A stretch of DNA of 15,392 nt from Hymenopellis radicata (Eukaryota > Basidiomycota > Agaricomycetes > Agaricales > Physalacriaceae). Numbering within the stretch: the first letter of the stretch is position 1; each line of letters starts with the position of its first letter. Made by a program: the position numbers and the translations under genes. Shown in pieces: positions 1-8,300 of this stretch. The stretch spans positions 1-15,392 of the forward strand of contig JADNRX010001058.1 of NCBI GenBank assembly GCA_015501595.1, read 5' to 3'. Below the pieces are notes generated by a model, which worked only from the letters and a program-made list of their open reading frames with translations, searched no databases and was not told the DNA's origin.

Positions 1-884
1 GTTCTAATTTTAGGACATTGGTCGCTCATTCTACAGGGTACGTGGTTATTTCTGGCTTGTCTGTGCCCGTTCGAAGCTCAGAACATGGGATAGGTGTTCT
101 CCTGGACGCAGAATGGTCCCCGGAGAGCAACTCCTGCGTCATCACTTCCACGAATAATACAATCCTTGCGGCGACATTCATTTACTCCATGGTTTTCGAC
201 TTTATCGTTCTCGCACTCAACGCGTACAAGCTTCTGCTTGGCAACAAGGACACCTGGCAGCGCGATGGTTCAAGTCGGCTTGGTAAACTACTGTTTACGG
301 ACGGTCTGGTATACTTTATTATTGCGTTAGTGCCAACGTTAGTGTGCGCGCTCTCTTCTCACTCTGACCGCGTGGATAGATTTCTGTGCAACCTTCTCGC
401 GACTGTGTTCATGCTGCTTGACCTCAACGCGGTCATGAGCATCATTTTCAACGTCCCAGCTGCGATATTCAATACCGCAAGTCACAACGTTCCGCTTTCA
501 TTTTCAACCTCGTCCTGACACTTCCGAAATGTAGATTGTGGCGTGTAGAGCCGTCCGGCGTCTTTCAAATTTCACGAACCAAGGTCCGGAGGTGTTCAAG
601 TAAGCTTTTTTTGACGTTACCTTGTTTGACTTGAAGCTGAACGTGGGTCTAGCACTAGCGGGTCCCATTCAAATGTGCAGTTCAGGAGCACCGCGGCCAA
701 CACGACGAAGCACCGGAGTTCGGCGCCGTTGGGAGTGCATGTTCAGATGGAGACGTTCACTCGGACGGATGACATCCATCTTGTAACGCGCACGGATGCT
801 TCGGAGGTGTTTGATGAGCACAAGTCTGGACACTATAATGCTGATGTGGAGTTGGGCATGGGAGAGGATAAGGCTGAGTTGTGA
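1..884 (+). CDS. Fungal multi-pass membrane protein (DUF6533-like 7TM family), copy A, 5' end outside the window
   Basis: Exons 1-37, 94-337, 380-476, 535-599 and 653-884 join to 224 codons plus TGA. The model rests on alignment with the complete paralog at 5769-7368. Shared strings include ILGHWSL, CVIT, TFIY, LLAT, LNAVMSII, NVPAA, IVACRAVRRL and GVHVQMETF. The visible part covers roughly transmembrane helices 4-7 and a polar cytosolic-type tail ending in KAEL. The 477-534 intron uses a GC donor; without it the frame ends at 518 and the conserved IVACRAVRRL segment is lost. The 338-379 intron is the least certain, because it leaves about four extra residues compared with the paralog. The 600-652 intron may instead end at 658, since both acceptors keep frame. 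Function is unknown; family members are predicted integral membrane proteins. The DUF6533 link is from memory of family appearance, not a search. Confidence 0.8.
477..534 (+). other. GC-AG intron in membrane-protein gene A
   Basis: The 58-nt intron starts GCAAGT after the codon ACC and ends ATGTAG. It is phase 0 and lies exactly where the paralog has a GT-AG intron (6894-6944, also phase 0). Removing it joins NVPAAIFNT to IVACRAVRRL, matching NVPAAVAST and IVACRAVRRL in the paralog. GCAAGT is the classic form of a GC donor. Confidence 0.85.
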
Positions 885-998
885 TGTATGGTATTTTGGT
901 ATATGTAGCGACGGTCTGGGTTGAAGTGTAAAATCGAAATGATTGGGATACCATAGTGCTATGTGTGTCAAGTTTGTGATGAGGGAATCATCATGCTG
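707..998 (+). repeat. Segmental duplication, copy A (3' end of membrane gene plus 3' flank)
   Basis: This stretch aligns with 3590-3872 over its whole length in the same orientation. Positions 819-881 and 3693-3755 are 63 nt long with one mismatch. It covers the last 178 nt of the gene A coding region and about 115 nt of its 3' flank. The copies differ mainly by a 13-nt gap near 767-780 and a 4-nt insertion in the other copy. Confidence 0.9.
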
Positions 999-1118
999 AA
1001 AAAAATGGCAAGACGTGAGACGTGGTGACGATTCACCAGTCGAGACTCGAGATGGGAGCAAGTGAGCGTCGTGTAGTCCTATGCTTCCACAAAAAAAGAG
1101 ATGGGAGTGGCTCGCGGC

Positions 1119-1157
1119 CACGTGCAAATTGAAATTATCTGAATCTCGAGTCACGTG
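1119..1157. promoter_or_regulatory. Pair of CACGTG E-boxes upstream of the Crinkler-type gene
   Basis: The palindrome CACGTG occurs at 1119-1124 and 1152-1157, 33 bp apart, within 70 bp of the ATG at 1186. CACGTG is the standard site for bHLH factors such as the Cbf1/Pho4 class in fungi. Regulation through these sites is inference; 1152-1157 may also lie in the 5' UTR. Confidence 0.4.
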
Positions 1158-1185
1158 TATACTTCCCCCTTGTTCGCCATCATCC

Positions 1186-3238
1186 ATGACCGAGACCGTT
1201 GCCTTTTTTGTTGTCGTGGTGCCACCCACTCAACTGGGCGTCAATCCACTCTGCGACGGTCCGCTGAGCGTGGAACAAGTTCGCGGGACCCCGATATTGC
1301 AAGGCCTTGTCGATCTTGACCCTGGGGCAAATATCGGAGTACTGGAGGCAATCCTCTTTGAGCGGTACAAAGCGCATCGGCCTGCATACTCCTGGATTTA
1401 CAAAGTAGGCCCCATTCCTCGGCGGCCTCTCTCTTTCGATGCTCACCGTGATCTTCAGCCGAATCAAGCCGGCCGAATGTCGCCCAAGACACTCAAAACT
1501 CTCCTCACAGAGCAGTCTCTGGACGATTTTGCAGAGGAGGTGGCCTCCGCGACGCCTATCTACGAAGTGTTTGACCTACCGGACGAGCAACAATCTCTCC
1601 CGCGGCATACTTTCATTGTTGTCCTAACGTCTGCGCCCCATGTGGCACAAGCGCCACCCCCAGCCAACGAAGCTGACGCGCGCAATGATGAAGGAGACGA
1701 TGACGTGCCCGAAATTGTCATTTTTCTGAACAAAGGCGCGTCCTAAGCTGCTTTACCCTCTCTCTCCCTCATGTCATTATCAGACCGCAAACGCCATAAA
1801 AAGGCTGTCCTCGAAGGAAAGACCCCCTCCGTCAATGCCAGGTCCACCGAGTATAAGAAGACCCAAGGCACGAGCAACGCTCTCCTTGATGGTCGCTTGG
1901 CTCCCGAAGACGATGCACCAACAACCACTGCCCCCCCCGTCGAGCTCTACAACCCCGTATTTGCCTCGTTTAAAGCGCGCGCCAATGATCCCACCCTTGA
2001 TGTGCCGGACGACATTCGTCGTCTCACGGCTGAATTATTTCGAGATCTAGCCATCATCTCCGTTCAGGAGAAGCCGCGGGACGTGTCGAGTCGGAAGACG
2101 CTTGCCAAAATTCTCAATGTTCCACTCGAAACAATTGAGAGTCAAGATAAAACGAAGTCTGACTTCATGTCAACGTGCCAATCTTATGGACAGTGTAACG
2201 CTGCTCCCGTCATCGTTGAGGTTAAGGCTGAGCTGGCCTCGGGAGGATCGGATCCGTCGGTGCAGGTTTCCTTTTCGTACCAGCGCTTTTGGTGCCAGAA
2301 AAATGTGAGTACTCTCCTCTAGGTAGTGCCTATTGTACTCATTCCTTTCCCAGCGTGCATCTATTGCCGACATCTGCTGCTGCCCGTCTTTTGTGCTAGC
2401 CCTTGCTGGGCCGTGGCTGGTCATCCTCGGCGCTGTCAAGACGCAACGAACCATTGTTCAACGACTCACTTCATATGAATGGCTGGGTTGTAGTCGTGTG
2501 TTTGATGATGCCCACGTCTTGCGTGTTGCCCAAATTCTCTATGCACTGCGTCAGTCTGTCGAGGAGCTTAACACCTACTACACCAACCTGAATCCTCCAC
2601 CGGCCTCCAAAGATTGTGTGCATCCTTTGGTTTTCCCCGCTTTCACCTCCTTCATAGATGACAACGGGCAGGAGACGCACTTTGAGTATGTGCAGCCACT
2701 TGAACCCGCATCTTTCCAGTGTGTCACCTTCCTCGCGAGAGTACTCGATGGGGACCGAGCCGGCGACCGTATCGTTGTCAAGTTTGTCGATCGTTACAAC
2801 ACAGAAGCCCACACCTTGTTGGCGGGACGCGACCTTGCCCCCGGGCTGATCCATCACCAAGTCTTAGGTCCGAACTATGGTGCCCTTGCGATGGTGATCA
2901 TGGATCACATTGAAGGGGACACTCTGGCTGACCTCGAGCTCGATGACGAGGACAGGAAGGCGATCCGCACGACTGTGCGTCGTGCTCTGGATCTCCTCGG
3001 CGAAGAAGATTTGATTTTTGGTGATCTTCGCCCACCGAATGTGATGCTCTTAGACGGCGAGGAGCCCGTAGAGGAACGCGTGCGATTTATCGACTTTGAT
3101 TGGGCATGTAAGGAGGGTGATGGTGTGCGGTACCCATTCCACCTGTCGGAGGCTGTTCGTCGTGCGTCTGGTGCTAAAGACTACGATGTCATCACGAAAG
3201 CACATCAGGAAGAGATGTTCAAGAGCTTTTTGTCCTAG
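1186..3238 (+). CDS. Crinkler-like protein: N-terminal header, restriction-endonuclease-like segment, compact kinase domain
   Basis: Exons 1186-1735, 1784-2304 and 2354-3238 give 651 aa. Residues about 1-160 resemble a Crinkler ubiquitin-like header: a basic segment with WIYKVGPIP, then a strand-like HTFIVVLTS. Residues about 184-450 match a widespread basidiomycete family; VIVEVKAE at 326-333 fits an E-x-K restriction-fold core, followed by SGGSDPSVQ and CCCPSF..AGPWLVILGAV. The C-terminal kinase has VVKF (Lys500), a Glu at 508, a catalytic loop FGDLRPPN (Asp581, Asn586) and IDFD (Asp604) in place of DFG. The catalytic residues appear intact. The first intron needs a GC donor; otherwise a TAA at 1744-1746 splits the gene into two same-frame pieces. 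The second intron is a standard GTGAGT...CAG. Proteins of this build are discussed as effectors or conflict proteins; activity here is inferred. No signal peptide is evident. The header assignment is weaker than the kinase. Confidence 0.75.
1736..1783 (+). other. Proposed GC-AG intron joining header and body of the Crinkler-like gene
   Basis: The sequence AAAG|GCGCGT...TATCAG|AC gives a 48-nt, phase-1 intron with a pyrimidine-rich 3' half. It removes the in-frame TAA at 1744-1746 and keeps the frame. No GT donor in 1640-1744 keeps frame with the good acceptor at 1783. The alternative is two separate genes, or a gene broken by a stop codon. Confidence 0.55.
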
Positions 3239-3589
3239 TTTTGTCTGTCTTGTGTTTGTATTGTAGCAGTTGTATTATTTCAGCCAGGCCCCTCGAGGAC
3301 AGGCTAGGTAGTGTACATTGGAATCAGTAGTTGTGGTAGTAATCGGGTAGCATCATCAGTCGGTCTCCATGTGTAAATTGCGGGCCATTTCTGCCTGTAT
3401 CTCATCTCCGCGTCGTGTGATAGATCCAATGGGCTACAATGGGTGCGCCCTTCCAGTCAAACAAGAGCGACCTGAGCCAGAACAGTGCGGCGCCATCAGT
3501 AAACACAGCAGGAAAGAACCTGGGGCGCCGTGCACGACTGTCAAGCGCTGAACAAACTCCAGGCGAATATTGACGGTCTCGTGTACATT
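3239..3589. other. Intergenic stretch after the Crinkler-like gene
   Basis: This holds the probable 3' UTR (T-rich run just after the stop) and about 250 bp of unassigned sequence. Two short overlapping frames around 3425-3570 look coding in composition, but neither has a recognisable motif or splice context. I see no RNA gene or mobile element. Confidence 0.5.
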
Positions 3590-3872
3590 GAAGCATTAGA
3601 CTTCCGCGCCGCTGGGAGTGCAATGATGTTCAGATGGAGACGTTCACATCCACCTTGCAACGCGCACGGATGCTTCGGAGGTGTTTGATGAACACAAGTC
3701 TGGACACTATAATGCCGATGTGGAGTTGGGCATGGGAGAGGATAAGGCTGAGTTGCAAAGTACGGCATTTTCGGCGTGTTACATGGAGCGACGGTCTGGG
3801 AACTGTAAAATCGAAATCAGTGGGACACCATAGTATGTATATCAAGTTCGTGATGAGCGAATCATCAAGCTA
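3590..3872 (+). pseudogene. Broken duplicate of the 3' end of membrane gene A (copy B)
   Basis: This segment aligns with 707-998. It keeps the VHVQMETF...DASEVFDEHKSGHYNADVELG region in nucleotide terms, but lacks 13 nt just after the METF codons and gains 4 nt before them, so the frame is destroyed. The stop codon TGA is replaced by CAA. Homology starts within the last exon; no upstream membrane exons are found here. Several differences between the copies are silent (GAG/GAA, GCT/GCC), so the copy may have been under coding constraint before breaking, or the duplication is simply young. Like copy A, it lacks the intron that the paralog has between Q and M of HVQ|METF, so that intron was absent before the duplication. 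Confidence 0.85.
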
Positions 3873-4059
3873 AGCTGGAAATCACCAGGCATAGTATGCA
3901 CTGCATCAGATTCAGATGCGATTACTTACTCAGGGGCTCCCATGTGGCGCATTTTGCAAAAAATGCCATCGACTTCTGAACCGGGACGCTGATGTCTTAC
4001 CTCTCTTCTGTCTGGCGCACATTACCTTTGTTGAAAGCACCGTAATCGCCTGTCCACCT

Positions 4060-4452
4060 CCGCGCGACGAGGGAAGCTGCACCGCAGTACTCGCGTACTG
4101 CGGCTTCCGCTCAACAGTTTTTACCGACGACTTCGTTCTGTTGGAGGTGCTTCTTCAGCCTCTTCCGCTCCAGGCTTTGATGTTCAGTCCTGAGCTGTCT
4201 CGGACGCGCTGAAATGAGGATGACTAGTGGCATCACTGATTGCGCTGTGGCTTAGAATACAGATTCTGCCCCGCCGTGAGGTACACGCCAGGCCGGCGCT
4301 GGTAGAGTTTGCGGATGGGCTCGTAGGCAGCGAAATACTATTCCGCCCCTCAGTCACGCTGTGTGGCGTCAAATATCCAACACTCGTGGACTCGGAGGAG
4401 GTATCATTCACAGCGTGGAGAGGGATCCCCACGTATGCCGTTCCCGTGTTGA
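4060..4452. repeat. Degenerate tandem block, copy 1
   Basis: This begins CCGCGCGACGAGG and ends CCCGTGTTGA, and aligns in the same orientation with 4520-4830. Shared stretches include CTCAACAGTTTTTACCGACG, CCTGAGCTGTCTCGGACG and GTGGCATCACTGATTGCGC. The minus strand of both copies reads TGTxYVGI and LTPHSV, hinting at an old minus-strand coding segment. The frames are not maintained. I do not recognise the element and see no terminal repeats or transposase. Confidence 0.85.
4072..4108. repeat. Hairpin (inverted repeat) inside tandem copy 1
   Basis: Arms CCGCAGTAC (4082-4090) and GTACTGCGG (4095-4103) pair perfectly around a 4-nt loop. The stem can be extended by GGAAG/CTTCC (4072-4076 with 4104-4108) across a 5-nt bulge. 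Copy 2 lacks the right arm at the matching place (4531-4556). Confidence 0.7.
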
Positions 4453-4519
4453 GCAGCGGGTTAGATTGGATCACGCGCTTTACAGAAGCGGCCAGTCAAT
4501 GCCACGAATAACAAAAATT

Positions 4520-4830
4520 CCGCGCGACGAGGAAAGCTACACCGCAGGCTGCTTCCGCTCAACAGTTTTTACCGACGACTTCGTTTCGCAGTGGGGGGTG
4601 TTTCTTCGGCCCAGGCTTTGATATACAGTCCTGAGCTGTCTCGGACGAGGATTACGACTAGTGGCATCACTGATTGCGCAGAGGACAGATTGTGCCCCGC
4701 CGTGAGGTACACGCCGATCATTCCGCCCCTTCACACTGTGTGGCGTCAAAGATCCAACACTCGCGGAGGAAGAAGTATCATGCGCTTACAACATGGAAAG
4801 CGATCCCCACGTATGGCGTTCCCGTGTTGA
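4520..4830. repeat. Degenerate tandem block, copy 2
   Basis: This is the second copy of the block at 4060-4452. It is about 80 bp shorter, mainly through loss of the hairpin and of a stretch matching about 4285-4345. Spacing between copies is 67 bp of unrelated sequence. No open frame spans it on either strand. Confidence 0.85.
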
Positions 4831-5640
4831 ACTCTCGACAGTTCATGGGGTCAGAACATCAGAACGATGAAGTCGACCTCGAGATACTTAATGATTGATT
4901 GAACGTCGCGCAATAGGATCACATGTGATAAGATACAGCGACACAATTAAAAACATGCGACCGCTATTTTTGCTAATGCGTTGACGGAGTAAATGTTCTG
5001 AATGTCGCCCTCCGGAGGCTTTGTAAACCAAGCTTCCGAGTTGTAACTATGTAGTAAACACCGGTGAGCTACCGGAAGGGTGTGAGCGCCTTGTTGAATG
5101 GAACTCATCAGACGTAACTTTGTTGCAGGGAATGTGCCAAGTGCAAGATGATGCTACTAGGCAGGCAAAATAGCTGAAGAAGTTTCCAACCAAACGTCCG
5201 TCGTATCTGAGCCTCGTGATGCTACTTTGGGGCAGCGTTGACAGCTAGAATAGAGCAGCAAGCCTATATGTACCAAGTTTGGTAGGCTTCAGAAGACTTG
5301 GTCCGAAAAGACTTTAGCCTTGTACAAAGATCCCGAAATCGAATATGGATATCGAAAGACCAGTGTGAGAATGTTCATAACCACATCGTGATGTTTGTTC
5401 GTGTTAGGATCTAACGTCTTGCTGGGACTCTCTTTCCGTTTTGGGCATGCTACTCCTGCCTGGAGGTATTGTCTCTGCTCGTTTCCCACTACCAGTTCTG
5501 CTCGCGTAGTTCTGCTCGCGTTTTTTGCTTTATTTGTGGAATGAAAGACGGCGAAGAAATGCCGCTTTTCAACGGGGCCGAAGGTGGACAGTGGGTGTAC
5601 CGCCGTGCTTCTCTGAAGAAGCACAGTGGCGTAACGCGGC
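4831..5640. other. Intergenic stretch with a short tandem repeat and a hairpin
   Basis: No gene is supported here. A perfect 14-bp head-to-tail repeat, AGTTCTGCTCGCGT, lies at 5494-5507 and 5508-5521. An 8-bp inverted repeat, GTGCTTCT...AGAAGCAC, lies at 5605-5624. The long minus-strand frame at 5289-5783 has low-complexity composition, no homology I recognise, and overlaps the promoter of the next gene. Confidence 0.5.
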
Positions 5641-5768
5641 ACCAAATTCGGACCAAATAAATAGCTCTCTGCTTCCGTCCAGCATCTCCCACTTCTCTTT
5701 CCGCCTTTCTCTCTCGCGCTGATACCCTCCTGTTCACTGTTCTCGACGACGACGACGACGATACTATC
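5641..5768 (+). promoter_or_regulatory. Promoter and CT-rich 5' leader of the 12-exon membrane gene, with a (CGA)6 microsatellite
   Basis: An A/T-rich box CAAATAAATAG (5653-5663) lies about 105 bp before the ATG. It is followed by a CT-rich tract (about 5664-5735), the usual layout of fungal promoters and leaders. Six CGA units at 5744-5761 end seven bases before the ATG at 5769. Confidence 0.5.
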
Positions 5769-7368
5769 ATGGTCGACTGGCAATCTCCCAAAGAGGTCCT
5801 CCAGGATGGCGGTAAGCGGGTGCTGTTACTGCATGCGCGTCGTTGCTGACCGGATCTTTTTTCCAGTCTTTTTCGGGCGATTCATGCACGTTCTGCTCGG
5901 GATATATGTGTATGCTTTCCCTTACGCACGGCGTCTCCGGCGTGCTCACCCTTGATCGCGTTAGATGGGAGTGGTTCACGTCGCTCAAGTTTGACTGGGA
6001 ACACTTCAGCGGACGGCGACCATTCCGATGGCCTCTGGTGAGCTCAAAGCTGTGTCAAGGCGATTCCGTTGACTGTCAGCACAGATATTCTATTTCTTGA
6101 ACCGATACTGTCTGCTGTTCGCGATGATTGGCATGTAAGTGGCATATATGCGCTGAAATCGTCCGTTAACAGTCTCTCAGAGTGACAGCCTTGAACGTAA
6201 CAAGGCGAGTTCGCGCCTTTTCATCTCCGTTATCTACTCATTTCGTACAGGGAGATAAACTGCCAAGCCCTGTACACGTACAACCAAGTATATGCGCGCT
6301 TTTCTTCCGCTTTCAGGGTGTTAACGCGTTCAATAGGTTTTGGGCAATGCAGCTATCGGTCTCGCCTCGATTAACTTGTCGCTCCGAACGTAAGTCTTCG
6401 TACTCCACTTCCTATCAAGCGCTGACTGCGTTTATAGCATTGCTGTGTGGTCTCGGAGCATCTATATTGTCATTCCTGTTATCATGGTCATCCTTGGACA
6501 CTGGTCTCTACTTCTTCACGGCGTTCTTCTCAAGGCAGCATGGGTTCCGGGCCAAGGATGTGTCATTACCGAGACAGACAATAAGCTTCTGGCCGTCACA
6601 TTCATCTATGGAATGGCCTTTGATTTCACTGTGCTCATGCTCACCGCCTGGAAACTCGTTTTCAGCGCGCCCAGTGCGGTCAAAATTGGTCGCTCCATGC
6701 TTGTTACCCTTATCTTTGGAGACGGTCTAATTTACTTCGTCGTCGCATTCCTATCCAACCTTCTTGCAACGGTAAGGCTCTTGCTCTACCCCGCTTGCCT
6801 CACCTTACATTTTCTCCGTAGATATTTATGCTGCTCAACCTCAACGCTGTCATGTCCATTATCGCCAATGTTCCTGCTGCCGTCGCTTCCACGGTACGTT
6901 CTGACAGCATCCTGACATCTGTTCGGTGTCTGATTCTGTCCAAGATTGTAGCGTGCCGAGCTGTGCGGCGTTTATGCAAGTACACCCAGCAAGGGCCTGA
7001 CTTTTTGGGGTAAGAACCTTCTTCTTTGACCATGTGCTCTGATCTGACCGTCATATCAGCACCACCATGGCCTCGAGTCTCGCGTTCCGCACCACCGGTG
7101 CTACCACGACAGCTTCCGTTCCCAAGAGGCCCAAGGTCGCCACATCTGGTCTCAGCGGCATGGACGGAGTACACGTACAGGTGAATCCGAGTAACAATGA
7201 CTTGAATCTTTTCTGACTTGTGTCTAGATGGAGACATTTGAATCACCGGCCACCTACGTCGAATACGACGCGATGGGTAATATTATCAAAGGTTCTCCGG
7301 ACAGTATGTTCGACCACGATCCGGAGGCACAACAGATCAAGGACGAGTTCAAACGTCCACCGTACTAG
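5769..7368 (+). CDS. Fungal multi-pass membrane protein (DUF6533-like 7TM family), complete 12-exon paralog
   Basis: Exons are 5769-5811, 5867-5909, 5965-6037, 6085-6134, 6181-6204, 6251-6287, 6337-6389, 6438-6771, 6822-6893, 6945-7009, 7060-7180 and 7228-7368. Together they give 351 aa ending PPY. The N-terminus MVDWQSPKEVLQDG leads into hydrophobic segments near residues 15-33, 53-73, 91-110, 116-137, 158-181, 199-219 and 220-245, which suits seven helices. The tail of about 100 residues is polar and acidic. WEWFTSLKFDW and NRYCLLF are features I associate with this basidiomycete family. Eleven introns of 46-57 nt interrupt the gene; the one at 6205-6250 has a GC donor. An alternative skips the 24-nt exon by using one 116-nt intron (6135-6250), also in frame, but then loses the NVTR that I expect before EINCQALY. 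Function is unknown. It is a paralog of copy A and of the remnant at 3590. Confidence 0.88.
6205..6250 (+). other. GC-AG intron after a 24-nt micro-exon
   Basis: The donor is AG|GCGAGT and the acceptor GTACAG, 46 nt, phase 2. It joins the 24-nt exon 6181-6204 (VTALNVT plus part of R) to EINCQALY. GT alternatives at 6197 and 6209 both break the frame. Confidence 0.7.
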
Positions 7369-7438
7369 GTCGACTCTATGGCCTCACACTCGCTTGGACT
7401 CTGGATGTGTGCTGTTAGGGCACGAAGAAGTAAAAAGA

Positions 7439-7444
7439 AATAAA
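7439..7444 (+). terminator. Poly(A) signal AATAAA of the membrane gene
   Basis: An exact AATAAA lies 70 nt after the TAG at 7366-7368, followed by GT/T-rich sequence (7448-7497), as expected for a 3' processing site. Confidence 0.55.
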
Positions 7445-8300
7445 CAAGTGTTTTGGTCCCCCAAAAATGAACTGTGTCTCTGTTTGTTATCGCTGTGAGC
7501 TGGCTCTTATGATCAATAGAAGCGTTCGCTGACGCTTCACGATAGTTGCATCGAATTTGTAGCCCTTTGTAGAATAATAAAGTACGTGATGCAAGGCAGT
7601 TGCCGCGATTGAATTGGCTGACCCGCTAAGCAGGAACCTTTCTGAATTATCTTTTGATCAAGCAACTTGTCTTGACAATTGTGAGATCGTCGTGATTGCC
7701 ATTAAGGCGACTATGTCAAGTTCGTGTGGCTCTTGACTTCGTAACGCTTTCATTCCCTGTACTCGAGGGCCGCAGTTATATCTACTGGATAGAAGTAGCA
7801 CAAATGTGGGTGCCTCTTGAGGCCGTCGAAGGCTCATATGCAGGGTGTTTGATGTGGGCACACGTGGGTGGTCTACCCCCAAGAGCTTTGTGGAAACGTT
7901 GTTTCCGTGTTGGCCTTGAGTTCTTGTTATCGTCATGGTGGCTAAAGAGGAGCTCATCCATATCAAATGGCATCATCGGACGTACCACTTGGAAAATAAC
8001 GTGCGTGAGAATGGTTATCTCAGGCATTAACATTCAACCGCTCCTACATGTATACGGTCACAGTGTGGAGCAGAGATACATGTATACCATTATTCAAGGT
8101 TCTCAGATAGAACTAAAGGGAATTAAAGAGGTAGACTAGAGTTACACAGTACATTTCGTGAACACAATGGAGACAAATTGAAGGACGTCTCAAACGGCCT
8201 GCCCGTTTTCAGAACTTGTGAAGAAGAAGGAAAGTCACAAAGTGGTAGACCGCCTCATAGAGTCATACTACCGTCTAGCATTAGAAGCGTCCATGGTCTA
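7445..8300. other. Gap between convergent genes
   Basis: No gene is supported. The plus-strand frame 7696-8139 has no recognisable domain and lies in the 3' region shared by two convergent genes. TACATGTATAC occurs twice, at 8045-8055 and 8077-8087, each containing the palindrome TACATGTA. Confidence 0.5.

Noticed and set aside
1081..1185. Upstream extension of the Crinkler-like frame to ATG 1081
   Set aside because: The extra 35 residues are encoded across both E-boxes and an A-rich run and do not resemble a header start. ATG 1186 fits the header better.
3369..3551. Short plus-strand frame after the Crinkler-like gene
   Set aside because: Only 60 codons, with an alternative overlapping frame of equal quality and no motif.
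5289..5783. Minus-strand open frame of 164 codons
   Set aside because: It overlaps the promoter, leader and start of the well-supported plus-strand gene. It has a valine run created by the CGA repeat and no domain or splice context.
7696..8139. Plus-strand open frame of 147 codons
   Set aside because: No recognisable motif, begins with a non-ATG codon or an arbitrary start, and competes with equally long minus-strand frames in a convergent gap.
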